DNA of 64,000 bases from Achromobacter sp. Bel (GTDB lineage Bacteria; Pseudomonadota; Gammaproteobacteria; Burkholderiales; Burkholderiaceae_B), in assembly GCF_012928505.1 (NCBI RefSeq), contig NZ_JABBJN010000029.1, forward strand, positions 20,460 through 84,459. The letters are read 5' to 3'. The notes beneath the pieces are model-generated. The model was not told the origin of the DNA. It saw only the letters and a list, made by a program, of their open reading frames with translations, and ran no database searches. Numbering within the stretch: position 1 is the stretch's first letter; the number at the start of each line of letters is the position of its first letter. Position numbers and translations under genes: made by a program. Shown here in pieces: positions 16,665 through 25,534 of this stretch.

Positions 16665-17486
16665 TCACAAAGTGCCTGGATCAGAAAGCGCTAATTCATG
16701 GGCAATACGATCCTTCAGCGCCAACAGCTCTCCAACATATCGTTGCGCCATCCGCGCGCATGGCTCGTCGGTCGTCAGACTCAAATTCAGCGCCAGCGTC
16801 CGCCCGCCCGGCCATCTCAGAGGCGTTGACATCGCAACCACCCCAGGCTGCCAGGACGCGATGCAGTAGTCATCGGCGTGGACTTGCGCGATCGCGGCAT
16901 CGATGCCGGCGCCGACGGGCTTCCAGGTTGCGCTACGGTAGCCTCGCTTGATGCTGCGTATCAGCGTATCGCGAACGGCCGCGTCCAATGTGGCCAGATA
17001 GGCGCGTCCCAGCGATGTCAGTTCGATGGGCACGCGCTGGCCCCCCACGATGGTGCGTAAAGACGGTTTACGGTTGTACCGGATGGATTCCAGGTAGATC
17101 ATCTCGGCGCGATCGGGCGCGGCCAGGCCGACATTGACCTTGAGCTTGGTGGAGAGCTCCTGCATCAGCGGGGTGGCCGCCTTCAGCACGGGCGAGGCGG
17201 CGCGCATGGCGTGCCCCAGGCTCAGCACTGGTACGGCAAGCCGGTAGGCGCGTGCTGCCCGGTCGTGTTCCAGAAAGCCACTGGTCACCAGGGTTTGCGT
17301 CAGCCGGCTGACTGTCGCCGCAGATAGTCCGGTGCGTTCCGCCAGTTCGCCATTGCCCAACAAATCGGTGCCGGGGCGAAACGCGCGCAGTATTTCCAGA
17401 CCGCGTTCCAGGGATCGGTTCTGGCTGACGCCATCGAAACGGTGACGGGTTTGAGCGACGGGTTCGGGCTTGGCGGGAGCAGCCAT
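16665..17486 (-). CDS. IclR-family transcriptional regulator (autoregulated, TTCCA operator)
   Basis: 273 residues: winged helix at about 24-85 (SLERGLEILRAFR, GELAERTGLSAATVSRLTQTLVTSGFL) followed by an IclR effector domain (AEMIYLESIRYNRKPSLR, IELTSLGRAYLATL, YCIASWQPGVVAMSTPL). The start ATG at 17486 lies 3 bp from an operator-like TTCCA-N5-TGGAA at 17491-17505, so it probably controls its own gene and the divergent enoyl-CoA hydratase / acyl-CoA ligase pair. The same operator occurs ahead of genes at 20622 and 29107, which extends the probable regulon. IclR proteins typically respond to a pathway acid; which one is unknown here. Confidence 0.93.
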   Translation of the reverse strand: MAAPAKPEPVAQTRHRFDGVSQNRSLERGLEILRAFRPGTDLLGNGELAERTGLSAATVSRLTQTLVTSGFLEHDRAARAYRLAVPVLSLGHAMRAASPVLKAATPLMQELSTKLKVNVGLAAPDRAEMIYLESIRYNRKPSLRTIVGGQRVPIELTSLGRAYLATLDAAVRDTLIRSIKRGYRSATWKPVGAGIDAAIAQVHADDYCIASWQPGVVAMSTPLRWPGGRTLALNLSLTTDEPCARMAQRYVGELLALKDRIAHELALSDPGTL

Positions 17487-17488
17487 GC

Positions 17489-17507
17489 AATTCCATTCTG
17501 TGGAAAT
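17489..17507. promoter_or_regulatory. IclR-type operator, copy 1 (TTCCATTCTGTGGAA)
   Basis: TTCCA-TTCTG-TGGAA at 17491-17505, flanked by AA and AT, lies immediately upstream of the IclR start codon (17486) and 106 bp upstream of the divergent enoyl-CoA hydratase start (17613). The same TTCCAT-N3-GTGGAA pattern with identical spacing recurs at 20519-20533 and 28989-29003. Confidence 0.7.
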
Positions 17508-17612
17508 AGGGAAGTGTTTTCAGCGACTGTACCGCCTACTGTGTCGTCAGAGCTAGCGAAGAAAAATCCTGCAACAGGAACTGCTGGCCTTTCGATATCA
17601 GGGAGCTTAGAG

Positions 17613-18419
17613 ATGGCGGACTACGAATTCATCAAACTTCAATCGGATCGTGGCGTGGCGACGCTGACGTTGAACCGGCCGGAGAAGCGCAACGCAATCA
17701 GCGACCCGATGCGCGCCGAGCTGATCCATGCGCTGGAGTCCGTTGCTCAGGATCGCGCCGTCAAGGCACTGGTCCTGACCGGCGCAGGAAAAGGGTTCTG
17801 CGCGGGTGGCGACATCTCCGGCATGCAGCGCCGCATGGATGCGCCGGCAGGCGAGGTGGCTTTCAACGGCTGGTCGCGCCAGCAGCGGGTGCACCATGCG
17901 GTCAGCCTGCTGTATCGCATGCCCAAGCCGACGATTGCGGCCGTGAATGGCGCGGCGGCTGGGCTGGGGGCGGACACCGCGCTGAGCTGCGACTTCATTG
18001 TTGCGTCTGAAAGCGCGTCGTTCACCTGGAGTTACATCGCTCGCGGCCTGATTCCGGACGGAGGCGGCATGTACTTTTTACCCAGGCGGGTAGGGCTGGC
18101 GCGCGCCAAGGATTTGATTTATTCCGGCCGCAAGGTCGCGGCTGACGAAGCGTTCACGCTGGGCATCGCCGACCGCCTGGCGCCGGCTGGCGACGAACTG
18201 AAGGCGGCGCAGGCGTGGGCGGCGGAATTGGCGCAAGGGTCGGCGACCGCGCTTGCGCTTAGCAAATCGATCCTGGATCAGAGTTCCGAGCTGACCGCGG
18301 ACCAGATCTTTGCCATGGGTAGCCAGGCGCAGGGCATTTGCTACACCAGCACGGAGCATCGCGAGTCAGTGACGGCGTTCCTGGCCAAGATGGCCGCGGC
18401 CAAGGGAGACGCAAAATGA
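17613..18419 (+). CDS. Enoyl-CoA hydratase/isomerase family protein
   Basis: 268 residues, a crotonase-fold enzyme acting on acyl-CoA thioesters. VATLTLNRPEKRNAIS is the N-terminal signature, GKGFCAGGDISGM supplies the first oxyanion-hole block (about 62-74), and PKPTIAAVNGAAAGLGADTALSCDF the second (about 103-127). IPDGGGMYFLPRRVG near residue 150 carries an Asp where hydratases usually have a catalytic Glu, so it may be an isomerase or hydrolase variant. The ATG at 17613 follows GGGAG by 8 bases. It overlaps the next gene by 4 bp (ATGA) and so is coupled to the acyl-CoA ligase; both are probably under the divergent IclR regulator. Confidence 0.93.
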   Translation: MADYEFIKLQSDRGVATLTLNRPEKRNAISDPMRAELIHALESVAQDRAVKALVLTGAGKGFCAGGDISGMQRRMDAPAGEVAFNGWSRQQRVHHAVSLLYRMPKPTIAAVNGAAAGLGADTALSCDFIVASESASFTWSYIARGLIPDGGGMYFLPRRVGLARAKDLIYSGRKVAADEAFTLGIADRLAPAGDELKAAQAWAAELAQGSATALALSKSILDQSSELTADQIFAMGSQAQGICYTSTEHRESVTAFLAKMAAAKGDAK

Positions 18420-20518
18420 GTGGCTTGTCCAGACTGCTGCAACCCCAAAGCGTGGCCGTCGTGGGCGCGTCGGAGGACCCGGCCAAGACGTCCGGCCGGC
18501 CGGTGGGCTATCTGCGCAAGCACGGGTTTCAGGGTCGTATCTATCCCATCAACCCCAAGGCTTCCGAGATTGATGGCCTGCGTTGCTATCCCGACGTGCG
18601 GTCCTTGCCGGAGGCGCCGGACGTGGCGATCGTGCTGCTGGGCGCCGAGCGCACGCAACAAGCCATCCGGGATCTTGCCGCCATCGGGACGGGGGCCGCG
18701 ATTGTGCTGGCCAGCGGCTACTCGGAAACGGGCGAGGACGGCGCCCGCCGTCAGCGCGAGTTGCGCGAAGCGGCGGGCAGCATGCGCATTCTTGGACCGA
18801 ACACGATCGGGCTGGTCAATCTGACCGACCGCATCATCCTGTCCGCCAGCGGCGCGCTGGAGGTGGACCTGCTGCACAGCGGCGCCATTGGTCTGGTGTC
18901 GCAAAGCGGCGGCATCCTGGGCGCGCTTCTGTCGCGCGCTGCCGCGCGGGGGATTGGATTTTCCAAGCTGATCTCGACGAGTAACGAGGTAGACCTGGAC
19001 CTGGCCGACTTTGTTGATGCGCTGGCGGACGACCCGGCCACCCGCGTGATCGCGCTGTACGTGGAAAGTATCCGCAATCCCAAGACTTTTATGGCGGCCG
19101 CTCGTAAGGCGGCCCGCGCCGGCAAGCCGATCGTTGCTTTCAAGATCGGGCGATCGGAGTCCGGCGCGCAAGCGGCGGCGTCGCACACCGGGGCCTTGGC
19201 GGGCGCCGACGGCATGTATGACGCCTTGTTCGAAGAGGTGGGCATCATTCGTGCGCAAACGTTCTCGGATCTGCTCGATATTCCGGCCGCGCTGGCCAAT
19301 GAGCGCAAGCTGGGCGGCCGGCGGGTGGCGATTCTGACGTCAACGGGAGGCGCCGGTACGCTGGTGGCGGATTGCCTGGGCGTGGCCGGCTTCACGCTGC
19401 CCGCGCCGGACGCACGCACGGGCGCAGCGTTGCGTGCCTTGCAGACCGGTGATCACGCGGCGCTGGACCGAAACCCCATTGATGTGACGCTGGCGGGGTT
19501 GCAGCCGGATCTGCTGCGCAGCGCCATCCGTATCGTGCTGGAAAGCGACGACTACGACGCCCTGGTCGTGATTGTCGGTTCGTCGGCGGTGGCGCAGCCC
19601 GAGCTGATGGCCGGTGCGCTCCGGGATTCGCTTGCGCTAAGCGACAAACCCTTGATGGCCTATATCAGCCCGCATGCTCCGAAAGCGGCGGAGGTGCTCA
19701 GCCGCTACGGCATTCCGGCATTCCATGCGCCAGAGAGCGTCAGCGCCGCCTTGTCGGCAATGTGGCGGGTGCAAGCACGCGGCGCGCACGTTGCGGGTCG
19801 TCCGCGCACCGTGACGCCGACCCCGGTGGTGTGCGAGGAAAAGGGTTCATTGGATGAAGCGCAGGCCAAGGCGTTGTTTGCCCGCTTTGGCGTGCCTGGC
19901 GTCAGAGAGATAACGGTGCGCTCGGAAGCCGAAGCGGTCGAGGCCGCCCGGCAACTGGGGCCGCGCGTGGTCTTGAAGCTCTTGTCCAGCGAGATCACGC
20001 ACAAGAGCGAGGTGGGTGGGGTTGCCGTCAACGTCGCGCCGCAAGACATGGCGCGGCGGTTGCGGCAAATGGCGGCGGACGTGAAGCGCCATACCGGCCG
20101 TGAACCCGAGGCGTACCTGGTTCAGAAAATGGTCTCTGGCGCGGCAGAGGTGATTGTGGGCTTGCACAAGGACTCCTTGGGCACCGCCATTTTGCTGGGC
20201 ATGGGCGGAGTGGTGGCCGAACTGATCCGGGATACGACGCTGCTGCTGTTGCCGGAAGACGGCGCGGCGCTGACGGCCGACGAAGTCGAGGCCGCCCTGC
20301 GGCGCCTGAAGACGTGGCCGTTGCTTGACGGATACCGGGGACGGGAACGCGCCGACGTGCCGGCCCTGATCGAGGCCGTGCTGGCCTTCTCTCGCATGGC
20401 AGGCGCATTGCAAGGCCAATTGCTCGAAGCCGAGATCAATCCGCTGTTCGTCAAACCGTTAGGCCAAGGGGTATGCGCGGCCGACGGCATCGCCATCTTG
20501 CAAGAGGCGTCGAGCTAG
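18416..20518 (+). CDS. Acetate--CoA ligase family protein (ADP-forming-type acyl-CoA synthetase)
   Basis: 700 residues, a fusion of the alpha and beta parts of NDP-forming acyl-CoA synthetases. Order: CoA-binding domain (1-130, SVAVVGASEDPAKTSGRPVGY), two succinyl-CoA-synthetase-like domains (about 145-460) and an ATP-grasp domain (about 480-700, VVLKLLSSEITHKSEVGGV). SHTGALAGADGMYDALFEEVG near residue 257 holds the His expected to be phosphorylated during catalysis. It activates an organic acid to its CoA thioester with ATP, feeding the upstream enoyl-CoA hydratase-type enzyme. The start overlaps the previous stop. In bacteria such enzymes handle varied carboxylic acids; this one's acid is unknown, but the following Bug gene may import it. 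Confidence 0.92.
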   Translation: MSGLSRLLQPQSVAVVGASEDPAKTSGRPVGYLRKHGFQGRIYPINPKASEIDGLRCYPDVRSLPEAPDVAIVLLGAERTQQAIRDLAAIGTGAAIVLASGYSETGEDGARRQRELREAAGSMRILGPNTIGLVNLTDRIILSASGALEVDLLHSGAIGLVSQSGGILGALLSRAAARGIGFSKLISTSNEVDLDLADFVDALADDPATRVIALYVESIRNPKTFMAAARKAARAGKPIVAFKIGRSESGAQAAASHTGALAGADGMYDALFEEVGIIRAQTFSDLLDIPAALANERKLGGRRVAILTSTGGAGTLVADCLGVAGFTLPAPDARTGAALRALQTGDHAALDRNPIDVTLAGLQPDLLRSAIRIVLESDDYDALVVIVGSSAVAQPELMAGALRDSLALSDKPLMAYISPHAPKAAEVLSRYGIPAFHAPESVSAALSAMWRVQARGAHVAGRPRTVTPTPVVCEEKGSLDEAQAKALFARFGVPGVREITVRSEAEAVEAARQLGPRVVLKLLSSEITHKSEVGGVAVNVAPQDMARRLRQMAADVKRHTGREPEAYLVQKMVSGAAEVIVGLHKDSLGTAILLGMGGVVAELIRDTTLLLLPEDGAALTADEVEAALRRLKTWPLLDGYRGRERADVPALIEAVLAFSRMAGALQGQLLEAEINPLFVKPLGQGVCAADGIAILQEASS

Positions 20519-20535
20519 TTCCATCAGGTGGAATT
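20519..20535. promoter_or_regulatory. IclR-type operator, copy 2 (TTCCATCAGGTGGAA)
   Basis: TTCCA-TCAGG-TGGAA begins one base after the acyl-CoA ligase stop codon and lies 89 bp upstream of the Bug gene start at 20622. It matches copies 1 and 3 in both half-sites, in the N5 spacing, and in the T and G flanking the three central bases. It suggests that the Bug gene has its own promoter under the same IclR regulator. Confidence 0.65.
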
Positions 20536-20621
20536 GAAGGGGTGGCAAGCAGGTTTGCCGCTCCTACACTTTTCTCATGCGCCGCAATCAGACTGGCGCA
20601 AGAAATATCAGGAGACAACGC

Positions 20622-21614
20622 ATGAAAACTAGCCAGATCGCGACGCGACGGGTCAAGGCGCTGGGCGCTGCTTGGGTGATGATGGGTGTGCTGGCAGCGC
20701 CCCAGGCATGGGCCGCCTTCCCGGAACGGCCGTTACGCATCGTGGTGCCATTCACGCCCGGGGGCGGCACTGACATTGTTGCGCGTCAGTTGGCTAAAGG
20801 GCTCTCCGATGAATTAGGCCAATCGGTGGTGGTGGAGAATCGCCCCGGCGGAAGCACCATCATCGGCACCGAGAACGTGGCCAAGAGTCCGCCGGATGGC
20901 TACACCTTGTTGATGTCGACCTTCGCTCACGCGGTGAACCCGGCCATTCACAAGAAGCTGCCCTACGATACCGACGAGGCGTTCGCGCCCGTGGCGCTGA
21001 TCGGGAAGTCCCCCAATGTGCTGGTCGTGTCGCCGAAGTCCAAGTTCAAGAGCGTTCAGGAAATTCTGAACTATGCGCGCGCCAACCCGGGGAAACTGAC
21101 CTTTGGCTCGTACGGGAATGGCACGTCCGCGCACCTGGCGGGCGAGCTCTTCAAGAGCCTCGGCAAGGTGGATATTCTGCACGTGCCTTACAAGGGCGCG
21201 GGCCCGGGGATCAACGACCTTATGGGTGGGCAGATCGACATGATCTTCTCGACGTCTGCCAGCGTCAGCGGACAAATAAAGAACGGTCAGCTGCGCGCGC
21301 TGGCTGTCACCACGAAGGACCGTTCGCCGTCGTATCCGGGCGTGCCCACCGTTGCCGAATCGGGTGAGCCGGGATACTTCGTAGACAGCTGGTATGGCGT
21401 GTTTGTCCCGCGAGGCACGCCCACTGCCGTCATCGATCAGTTGAACGCGGCCATCAAAAGGGTGTCGGGCAAGCCTGACTTCAAGGCGGCGTTGGAACTG
21501 GAGGGCCTGGTTGCCAGCGTGGGGACGCCCGCCGCACTTGGCGAATACGTGAAGCAGGAAGAGAGCCGGTGGAGCAAGATCATCAAGGATGCGGGAATCA
21601 CCGACAACCCTTGA
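20622..21614 (+). CDS. Bug-family tripartite tricarboxylate transporter substrate-binding protein
   Basis: 330 residues with a signal peptide (GAAWVMMGVLAAPQAWA, cleavage about residue 32). Family blocks: FPERPLRIVVPFTPGGGTDIVAR, VVVENRPGGSTIIG, PPDGYTLLMS, KLTFGSYGNGTSAHLAGE, HVPYKGAGPGINDLMGGQ, GVPTVAESGEPGYFVDSWYG. These are periplasmic receptors for carboxylates or related solutes. The ATG at 20622 is preceded by AGGAGACAACGC; an upstream in-frame ATG lacks a site. It is downstream of the acyl-CoA ligase and preceded by an IclR-type operator, so it likely delivers the acid that the ligase activates (inference). It converges on the seven-gene minus-strand operon. No membrane subunits are nearby. 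Confidence 0.93.
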   Translation: MKTSQIATRRVKALGAAWVMMGVLAAPQAWAAFPERPLRIVVPFTPGGGTDIVARQLAKGLSDELGQSVVVENRPGGSTIIGTENVAKSPPDGYTLLMSTFAHAVNPAIHKKLPYDTDEAFAPVALIGKSPNVLVVSPKSKFKSVQEILNYARANPGKLTFGSYGNGTSAHLAGELFKSLGKVDILHVPYKGAGPGINDLMGGQIDMIFSTSASVSGQIKNGQLRALAVTTKDRSPSYPGVPTVAESGEPGYFVDSWYGVFVPRGTPTAVIDQLNAAIKRVSGKPDFKAALELEGLVASVGTPAALGEYVKQEESRWSKIIKDAGITDNP

Positions 21615-21638
21615 ACGCCGGCGATATCACTGAAAGGC

Positions 21639-21665
21639 AAAAAAACGCGCCCCAGTTGGGGCGCG
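21639..21665 (-). terminator. Rho-independent terminator of the seven-gene minus-strand operon
   Basis: CGCGCCCC-AGTT-GGGGCGCG (21646-21665) is a perfect 8-bp GC stem with a 4-base loop. On the minus strand it is followed directly by seven T (A-run 21639-21645), the textbook form. It lies 26 bp beyond the stop codon of the last operon gene (21691) and between convergent genes. It is the clearest terminator in the window. Confidence 0.93.
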
Positions 21666-21690
21666 CTGCACGTGGTCTTGCGGGATGGCC

Positions 21691-22659
21691 TTATTCGGCC
21701 TTGACGTTACCCGCCTTGATGACCGCCGCCCATTTGGCGGTGTCTTTTTGCACCAGATCGCGGAATGCTTCGGGCGACGAGGGGCTGGGTTCCACGCCCA
21801 GGCTGGCCAGATTGGCGATCAGGGCGTTGGCCTTCAGGCTGTTGCGTACGGCTTCGTTCAGCGTGGTCACGACCTCGGCCGACACGCCCTTCGGCGCGAA
21901 CACGCCATACCAGTTGCTCGCTTCTACGTTCGGAATGCCTTGCTCTGCCAGCGTGGGCACGTTGGGCAAGGACTTCAAGCGTGCGGGCGCCGCGACGCCC
22001 AGCGCTACGAGCTGTCCGTCATTGATAAACGGCATCAGGCCCGACACATCCCCAAAAAATGCCTCAACGTGACCGCCGATGGTGTCGGCGATGGCCGGTG
22101 CGGCGCCCTTGTAGGCCACGTGCAGGAAGTCGACCTTCGTCTGGTTCTTGAATAGCTCGATGGTCATGTGCGGCATGCTGCCCACGCCCGACGAGGCCAG
22201 GGTGGCGGGTTCACTGCGTTTGGCCGCAGCGGCGACGTAGTCCGAGGCGGTCTTGATAGGGGTCTTGGGAGACACCACCAGGACTTCGGGCGTGTGCACC
22301 ACCAGCGCAATCGGCGTGAAGTCTTCCGTAGGCTTGTAGGACAGGCTCGCATACAGAGACGGGTTGATGGCGATAGCGCCCGCCGAACTCAGGAACAGTA
22401 CGCTGCCGTCCGCGGGGCTGCGCATCACATAGTTGGCGGCGATGGCGCCGTTGGCGCCCGGCTTGTTTTCAACGATGACGGTCGTCTTGAGTTCGGTTTC
22501 AAGTTCCTTGGCAAGAATGCGCGCCAAGGAGTCGGCGGGACCGCCCGGGGGGAACGCGACGACCAGGCGCGTAGGTTGCGCGGCGATGCTGACGCTGGCA
22601 AACGCGAATGCGGTCGCCAAGGCACTGCCCAGAATGGTGCTGAGGATGCTGTTTTTCAT
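21691..22659 (-). CDS. Bug-family substrate-binding protein (last gene of the operon)
   Basis: 322 residues, with signal peptide ILGSALATAFAFASVSIAA (cleavage about residue 25). Bug core blocks: PTRLVVAFPPGGPADSLAR, VIVENKPGANGAIAA, ATLASSGVGSMPHMTIEL, HVAYKGAAPAIADTIGGH, NVPTLAEQGIPNVEASNWYG. The ATG at 22659 follows AGGAGA. It is the third Bug gene in one operon and the last before a strong terminator. Three receptors in one transcript may give different affinities or substrates to one catabolic route. No TctA/TctB-type permease is in the window, so it would have to use one encoded elsewhere. Confidence 0.93.
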   Translation of the reverse strand: MKNSILSTILGSALATAFAFASVSIAAQPTRLVVAFPPGGPADSLARILAKELETELKTTVIVENKPGANGAIAANYVMRSPADGSVLFLSSAGAIAINPSLYASLSYKPTEDFTPIALVVHTPEVLVVSPKTPIKTASDYVAAAAKRSEPATLASSGVGSMPHMTIELFKNQTKVDFLHVAYKGAAPAIADTIGGHVEAFFGDVSGLMPFINDGQLVALGVAAPARLKSLPNVPTLAEQGIPNVEASNWYGVFAPKGVSAEVVTTLNEAVRNSLKANALIANLASLGVEPSPSSPEAFRDLVQKDTAKWAAVIKAGNVKAE

Positions 22660-22687
22660 GGTGTGTGGTCTCCTGGAAGCCAGCGAT

Positions 22688-23626
22688 TCAACCGCCGGAT
22701 GCTCCTTGGGTGTTGACGTATAGCGAGTAAATGGATGTGCATGACGCCATGAACAGGCGATTGCGGTGCGTGCCGCCAAAGCACAGGTTTGCGCAGCGTT
22801 CGGGCAGGGCGATATGTCCGATGGCTTCGCCGTCGGGCGAGAAGATCCGCACGCCGTCGAGTTCTTCGGTGCCCATTCCCCAACCGCACCAAAGGTTGCC
22901 GTCGACATCGACGCGAAAGCCATCGGGCGTTCCGGAACCGGCGTTCAACAGCACATCCGGCCGCGACAGCGTGACGCCGTCGTCTTGAACCTGGAACACG
23001 AGGATGTTGCGCGGGCGCGCGCGCGACTCGATGACGTACAGCAGCTTTTCATCGGGCGAGAACGCCAGCCCATTAGGACCGTTCACCCCCTCGGCAACAA
23101 CGGTGAGATCTCCCGAAGCACCGTCGATGCGATAGATGTTTGCCGGCAGTTGCTGGCGGGCAGGTTCCCCTTGATAGTGGCCGACGATGCCGAAGGGCGG
23201 GTCGGTGAACCAGATGGAACCATCCGACTTGACCACGACATCATTCGGTGAATTGAGCGGCCGGCCCGCGTGGCTGTCGGCCAGCACGGTGATGCGTCCG
23301 TCGTGCTCGGTGCGGGTCACGCGGCGGGTACGGTGTTCACAGGTGATCAGCCGGCCTTGTCGGTCGCGCGTATTGCCGTTGGCATGGTTGGAGGGCGTGC
23401 GGTAGGCGTGGACCGAGTTACTGATCTCATCCCAGCGCAGGATGCGGTCGTTGGGCACATCGCTCCACAGCAGGTATCGGCCATCTCCGAACCATACGGG
23501 GCCTTCGGCCCAGCGGCAGCCCGTTGCCAGGCGTTCCACCGCGGTGGACAGCAGGTGGTATTTCTCAAATCGGGGCGCCAGCGTTCGAATGGCGGGGTCG
23601 GGGTAGCGTTGAGAGGGTTCCCACAT
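22688..23626 (-). CDS. SMP-30/gluconolactonase-like lactone hydrolase
   Basis: 312 residues, a six-bladed beta-propeller lactonase of the SMP-30/LRE family. Metal-binding landmarks: AEGPVWFGDGRYLLWSD (Glu, about 38), NSPNDVVVKSDGSIWFTDP (Asn-Asp, about 125) and GPNGLAFSPDEKLLYVIES (Asn-Asp, about 185). It should open an aldonolactone or similar lactone using a divalent cation. No signal peptide; cytosolic. The ATG at 23626 is preceded by GGAGG. It sits 29 bp downstream of the amidohydrolase gene, which is itself of a lactonase-like family, so the operon has two candidate lactone-opening enzymes. Confidence 0.92.
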   Translation of the reverse strand: MWEPSQRYPDPAIRTLAPRFEKYHLLSTAVERLATGCRWAEGPVWFGDGRYLLWSDVPNDRILRWDEISNSVHAYRTPSNHANGNTRDRQGRLITCEHRTRRVTRTEHDGRITVLADSHAGRPLNSPNDVVVKSDGSIWFTDPPFGIVGHYQGEPARQQLPANIYRIDGASGDLTVVAEGVNGPNGLAFSPDEKLLYVIESRARPRNILVFQVQDDGVTLSRPDVLLNAGSGTPDGFRVDVDGNLWCGWGMGTEELDGVRIFSPDGEAIGHIALPERCANLCFGGTHRNRLFMASCTSIYSLYVNTQGASGG

Positions 23627-23655
23627 AGGGCCTCCACAAGAAGGGATGGATGGAC

Positions 23656-24465
23656 TTAGCCGTAGAGCCGGCGGGGGTTGTCGTGCAGCACGGCATCCAG
23701 CGCGGCCGGGTCTTCGCCGCAGGCGCGCCGCAGCAGGGCAAGCAGGTCGGGCAAGCGCGGCTGGGGATAGCGGATGTTGACGTGCGGCCAATCACTGCCC
23801 CAGATGGCCCGGCCGGGCGCGCCCTGGATCAGCGCCGACATCAGCGGCAGCGCGGCCTGGAAACCGTTCGCGCCATCCGTCACGCGGTCAGCCCCCGAGA
23901 CCTTGATCCAGAGGCTGGGGTGATGCAGCAGTTCCAGCAGCGGCTGCCATTCCTGCGGGCGTGCGACGGGCGCACGCGCCATGTGGTCGATGATGAGCGG
24001 TACGTCATACCGAAGCAGGGCGGGCACGGTAGCGAGCACATCGGCCATCTCTGCATGCACCAACGCGTGCCAGCCATAAGGCTTGATGCGTGTCAGCAGT
24101 TCGCCCATACGCGAGACATCCGGCTTGCCGGCCAGATGCTTCATCATCCCCAGGCGAATGCCACGCACACCGTGCTGGTGCATGTGGGTCAGGCTTTCCT
24201 CGGGCGTGCTTTCCGTGATGACGGCGATGCCGCGATATGCGCCTTTGCTGGCTGACAGCGCCGCCAGCAAAGCGCGGTGGTCATCGCCATAAGGCGTGGC
24301 CTGGACGATGACCCCACGCAGGATGCTGTATTCGGCATGCAAGGCTTGCAGTGCCTGGAAGGGGGCTGCGTCGGGTACATAGGTGGGGCGCTCGGCAAGC
24401 GGATATTCGTTCCAGGGGCCAAAGATATGCGTATGGCAATCCCAGCGTTCACGGGCCAGGGGCAT
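23656..24465 (-). CDS. Amidohydrolase-2 family protein (2-pyrone-4,6-dicarboxylate / sugar lactonase-like)
   Basis: 269 residues, TIM-barrel amidohydrolase_2. DCHTHIFGPWNEYPL at the N-terminus carries the HxH pair, VPLIIDHMARAP (about 155) a barrel His, IKVSGADR (about 190) a conserved Lys/Ser block, and IWGSDWPHVN (about 225) the catalytic Asp. This layout fits the LigI/galactarolactone isomerase group, which hydrolyses or rearranges lactones, often without needing a metal. The gene is 13 bp downstream of a Bug gene and 29 bp upstream of the SMP-30 gene, and so belongs to the operon. The substrate is inferred to be a lactone of a dicarboxylic or sugar acid; this is not proven by the sequence. 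Confidence 0.88.
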   Translation of the reverse strand: MPLARERWDCHTHIFGPWNEYPLAERPTYVPDAAPFQALQALHAEYSILRGVIVQATPYGDDHRALLAALSASKGAYRGIAVITESTPEESLTHMHQHGVRGIRLGMMKHLAGKPDVSRMGELLTRIKPYGWHALVHAEMADVLATVPALLRYDVPLIIDHMARAPVARPQEWQPLLELLHHPSLWIKVSGADRVTDGANGFQAALPLMSALIQGAPGRAIWGSDWPHVNIRYPQPRLPDLLALLRRACGEDPAALDAVLHDNPRRLYG

Positions 24466-24478
24466 GGGTGGGCTCGAT

Positions 24479-25483
24479 TCAGTTTGAGGTGGCGCCGGTT
24501 TCTTTGATGATGGCGCTCCAGCGCCGGTATTCCGACTTGATCAAGTCGCCATACTGGGCAGGCGTGCCGGGTGTGGCTTCGGCGCCCTGCGCGTCCAGGC
24601 TGGCCTTGAGGGAGGGGTCTTTGATGGCGTCGTTGACGGCCTGGTTCAGCTTGGCCGTTACATCGGTGGGCATACCAGCGGGGCCAACAATGCCTTGCCA
24701 CGTGCCGGAATCGAAGCCGGGGGCGACGGTCTCGGCCAGGGTCGGAACTTCCGGCAGTACCGACACGCGCTTTGCTGTCGTGACGGCCAGCGCTTTCAAT
24801 TTGCCTTCCTTCACATAGGGCAGGAATGCATTCAGGCTGCCGGACAGCATGAATTCAATGCGGCCCGACAGCAGGTCGGGAAGCGCCGCGGCATTGCCCT
24901 TGTAGGGCACATGCGCGAAGTCGGTGGCGGTCTGGCGGGCGAAAAGAATGCTGGTCAGATGATCGATGGTGCCGTTGCCGGACGAACCCATGTTCAACTT
25001 GCCGGGCTTTTCCTTGAGCAGCGTGACGAATTCAACAGCCGTGTTGGCGGAGACTTGGGGGTTGACGATCAGCACCAAGGGTACGTTCGCCACTGAGGCG
25101 ACGGGGGTGAAGATCTTCCCCGGATCGAGCTTGTCGTTGGCGAACAATGCCGGCGATATCGCAATGGACGAACTGTTGTAGAGCAAGGTGTAGCCATCGG
25201 CGGGCGCGTTCGCGACCATTTCGGCGGCGATGTTCCCGCCTGCGCCAGGCTTGTTCTCGACCACGACCTGCTGGCCCAGTCCATCGCCCAGGCGCTTGGC
25301 GACCAGCCGCGCCAGCACGTCCGTCGGTCCGCCCGGCGAAAACGCGACGATCAGTCGGATCGGCTTTTGGGGAAACGCGCCCGCCAGCGCGGGGGCGCCG
25401 CCACACGCCAACAGCGCTGCGCCGGCCAGTGTGTTCAAGATGCGCCTGCGCTGGGACGAGAAGCACTGCGTCGTTTCATTCAT
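24479..25483 (-). CDS. Bug-family substrate-binding protein (second in operon)
   Basis: 334 residues with N-terminal RRRILNTLAGAALLACGGAPALA, a signal peptide with an Arg triplet that could be read as Tat-like but lacks the full motif. Bug blocks: FPQKPIRLIVAFSPGGPTDVLAR, VVVENKPGAGGNIAAE, LNMGSSGNGTIDHLTSI, HVPYKGNAAALPDLLSGR, EVPTLAETVAPGFDSGTWQG. The start ATG 25483 has AGGAGA 4 bases upstream; a longer reading frame begins outside this context. It lies between the SDR gene (51 bp upstream) and the amidohydrolase gene (13 bp downstream), so it is a mid-operon receptor. Confidence 0.93.
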   Translation of the reverse strand: MNETTQCFSSQRRRILNTLAGAALLACGGAPALAGAFPQKPIRLIVAFSPGGPTDVLARLVAKRLGDGLGQQVVVENKPGAGGNIAAEMVANAPADGYTLLYNSSSIAISPALFANDKLDPGKIFTPVASVANVPLVLIVNPQVSANTAVEFVTLLKEKPGKLNMGSSGNGTIDHLTSILFARQTATDFAHVPYKGNAAALPDLLSGRIEFMLSGSLNAFLPYVKEGKLKALAVTTAKRVSVLPEVPTLAETVAPGFDSGTWQGIVGPAGMPTDVTAKLNQAVNDAIKDPSLKASLDAQGAEATPGTPAQYGDLIKSEYRRWSAIIKETGATSN

Positions 25484-25534
25484 GATGTCTCCTGGGAGGC
25501 GCTTTGTGCGCCTCTCTCTTTTCAATGGGCGATG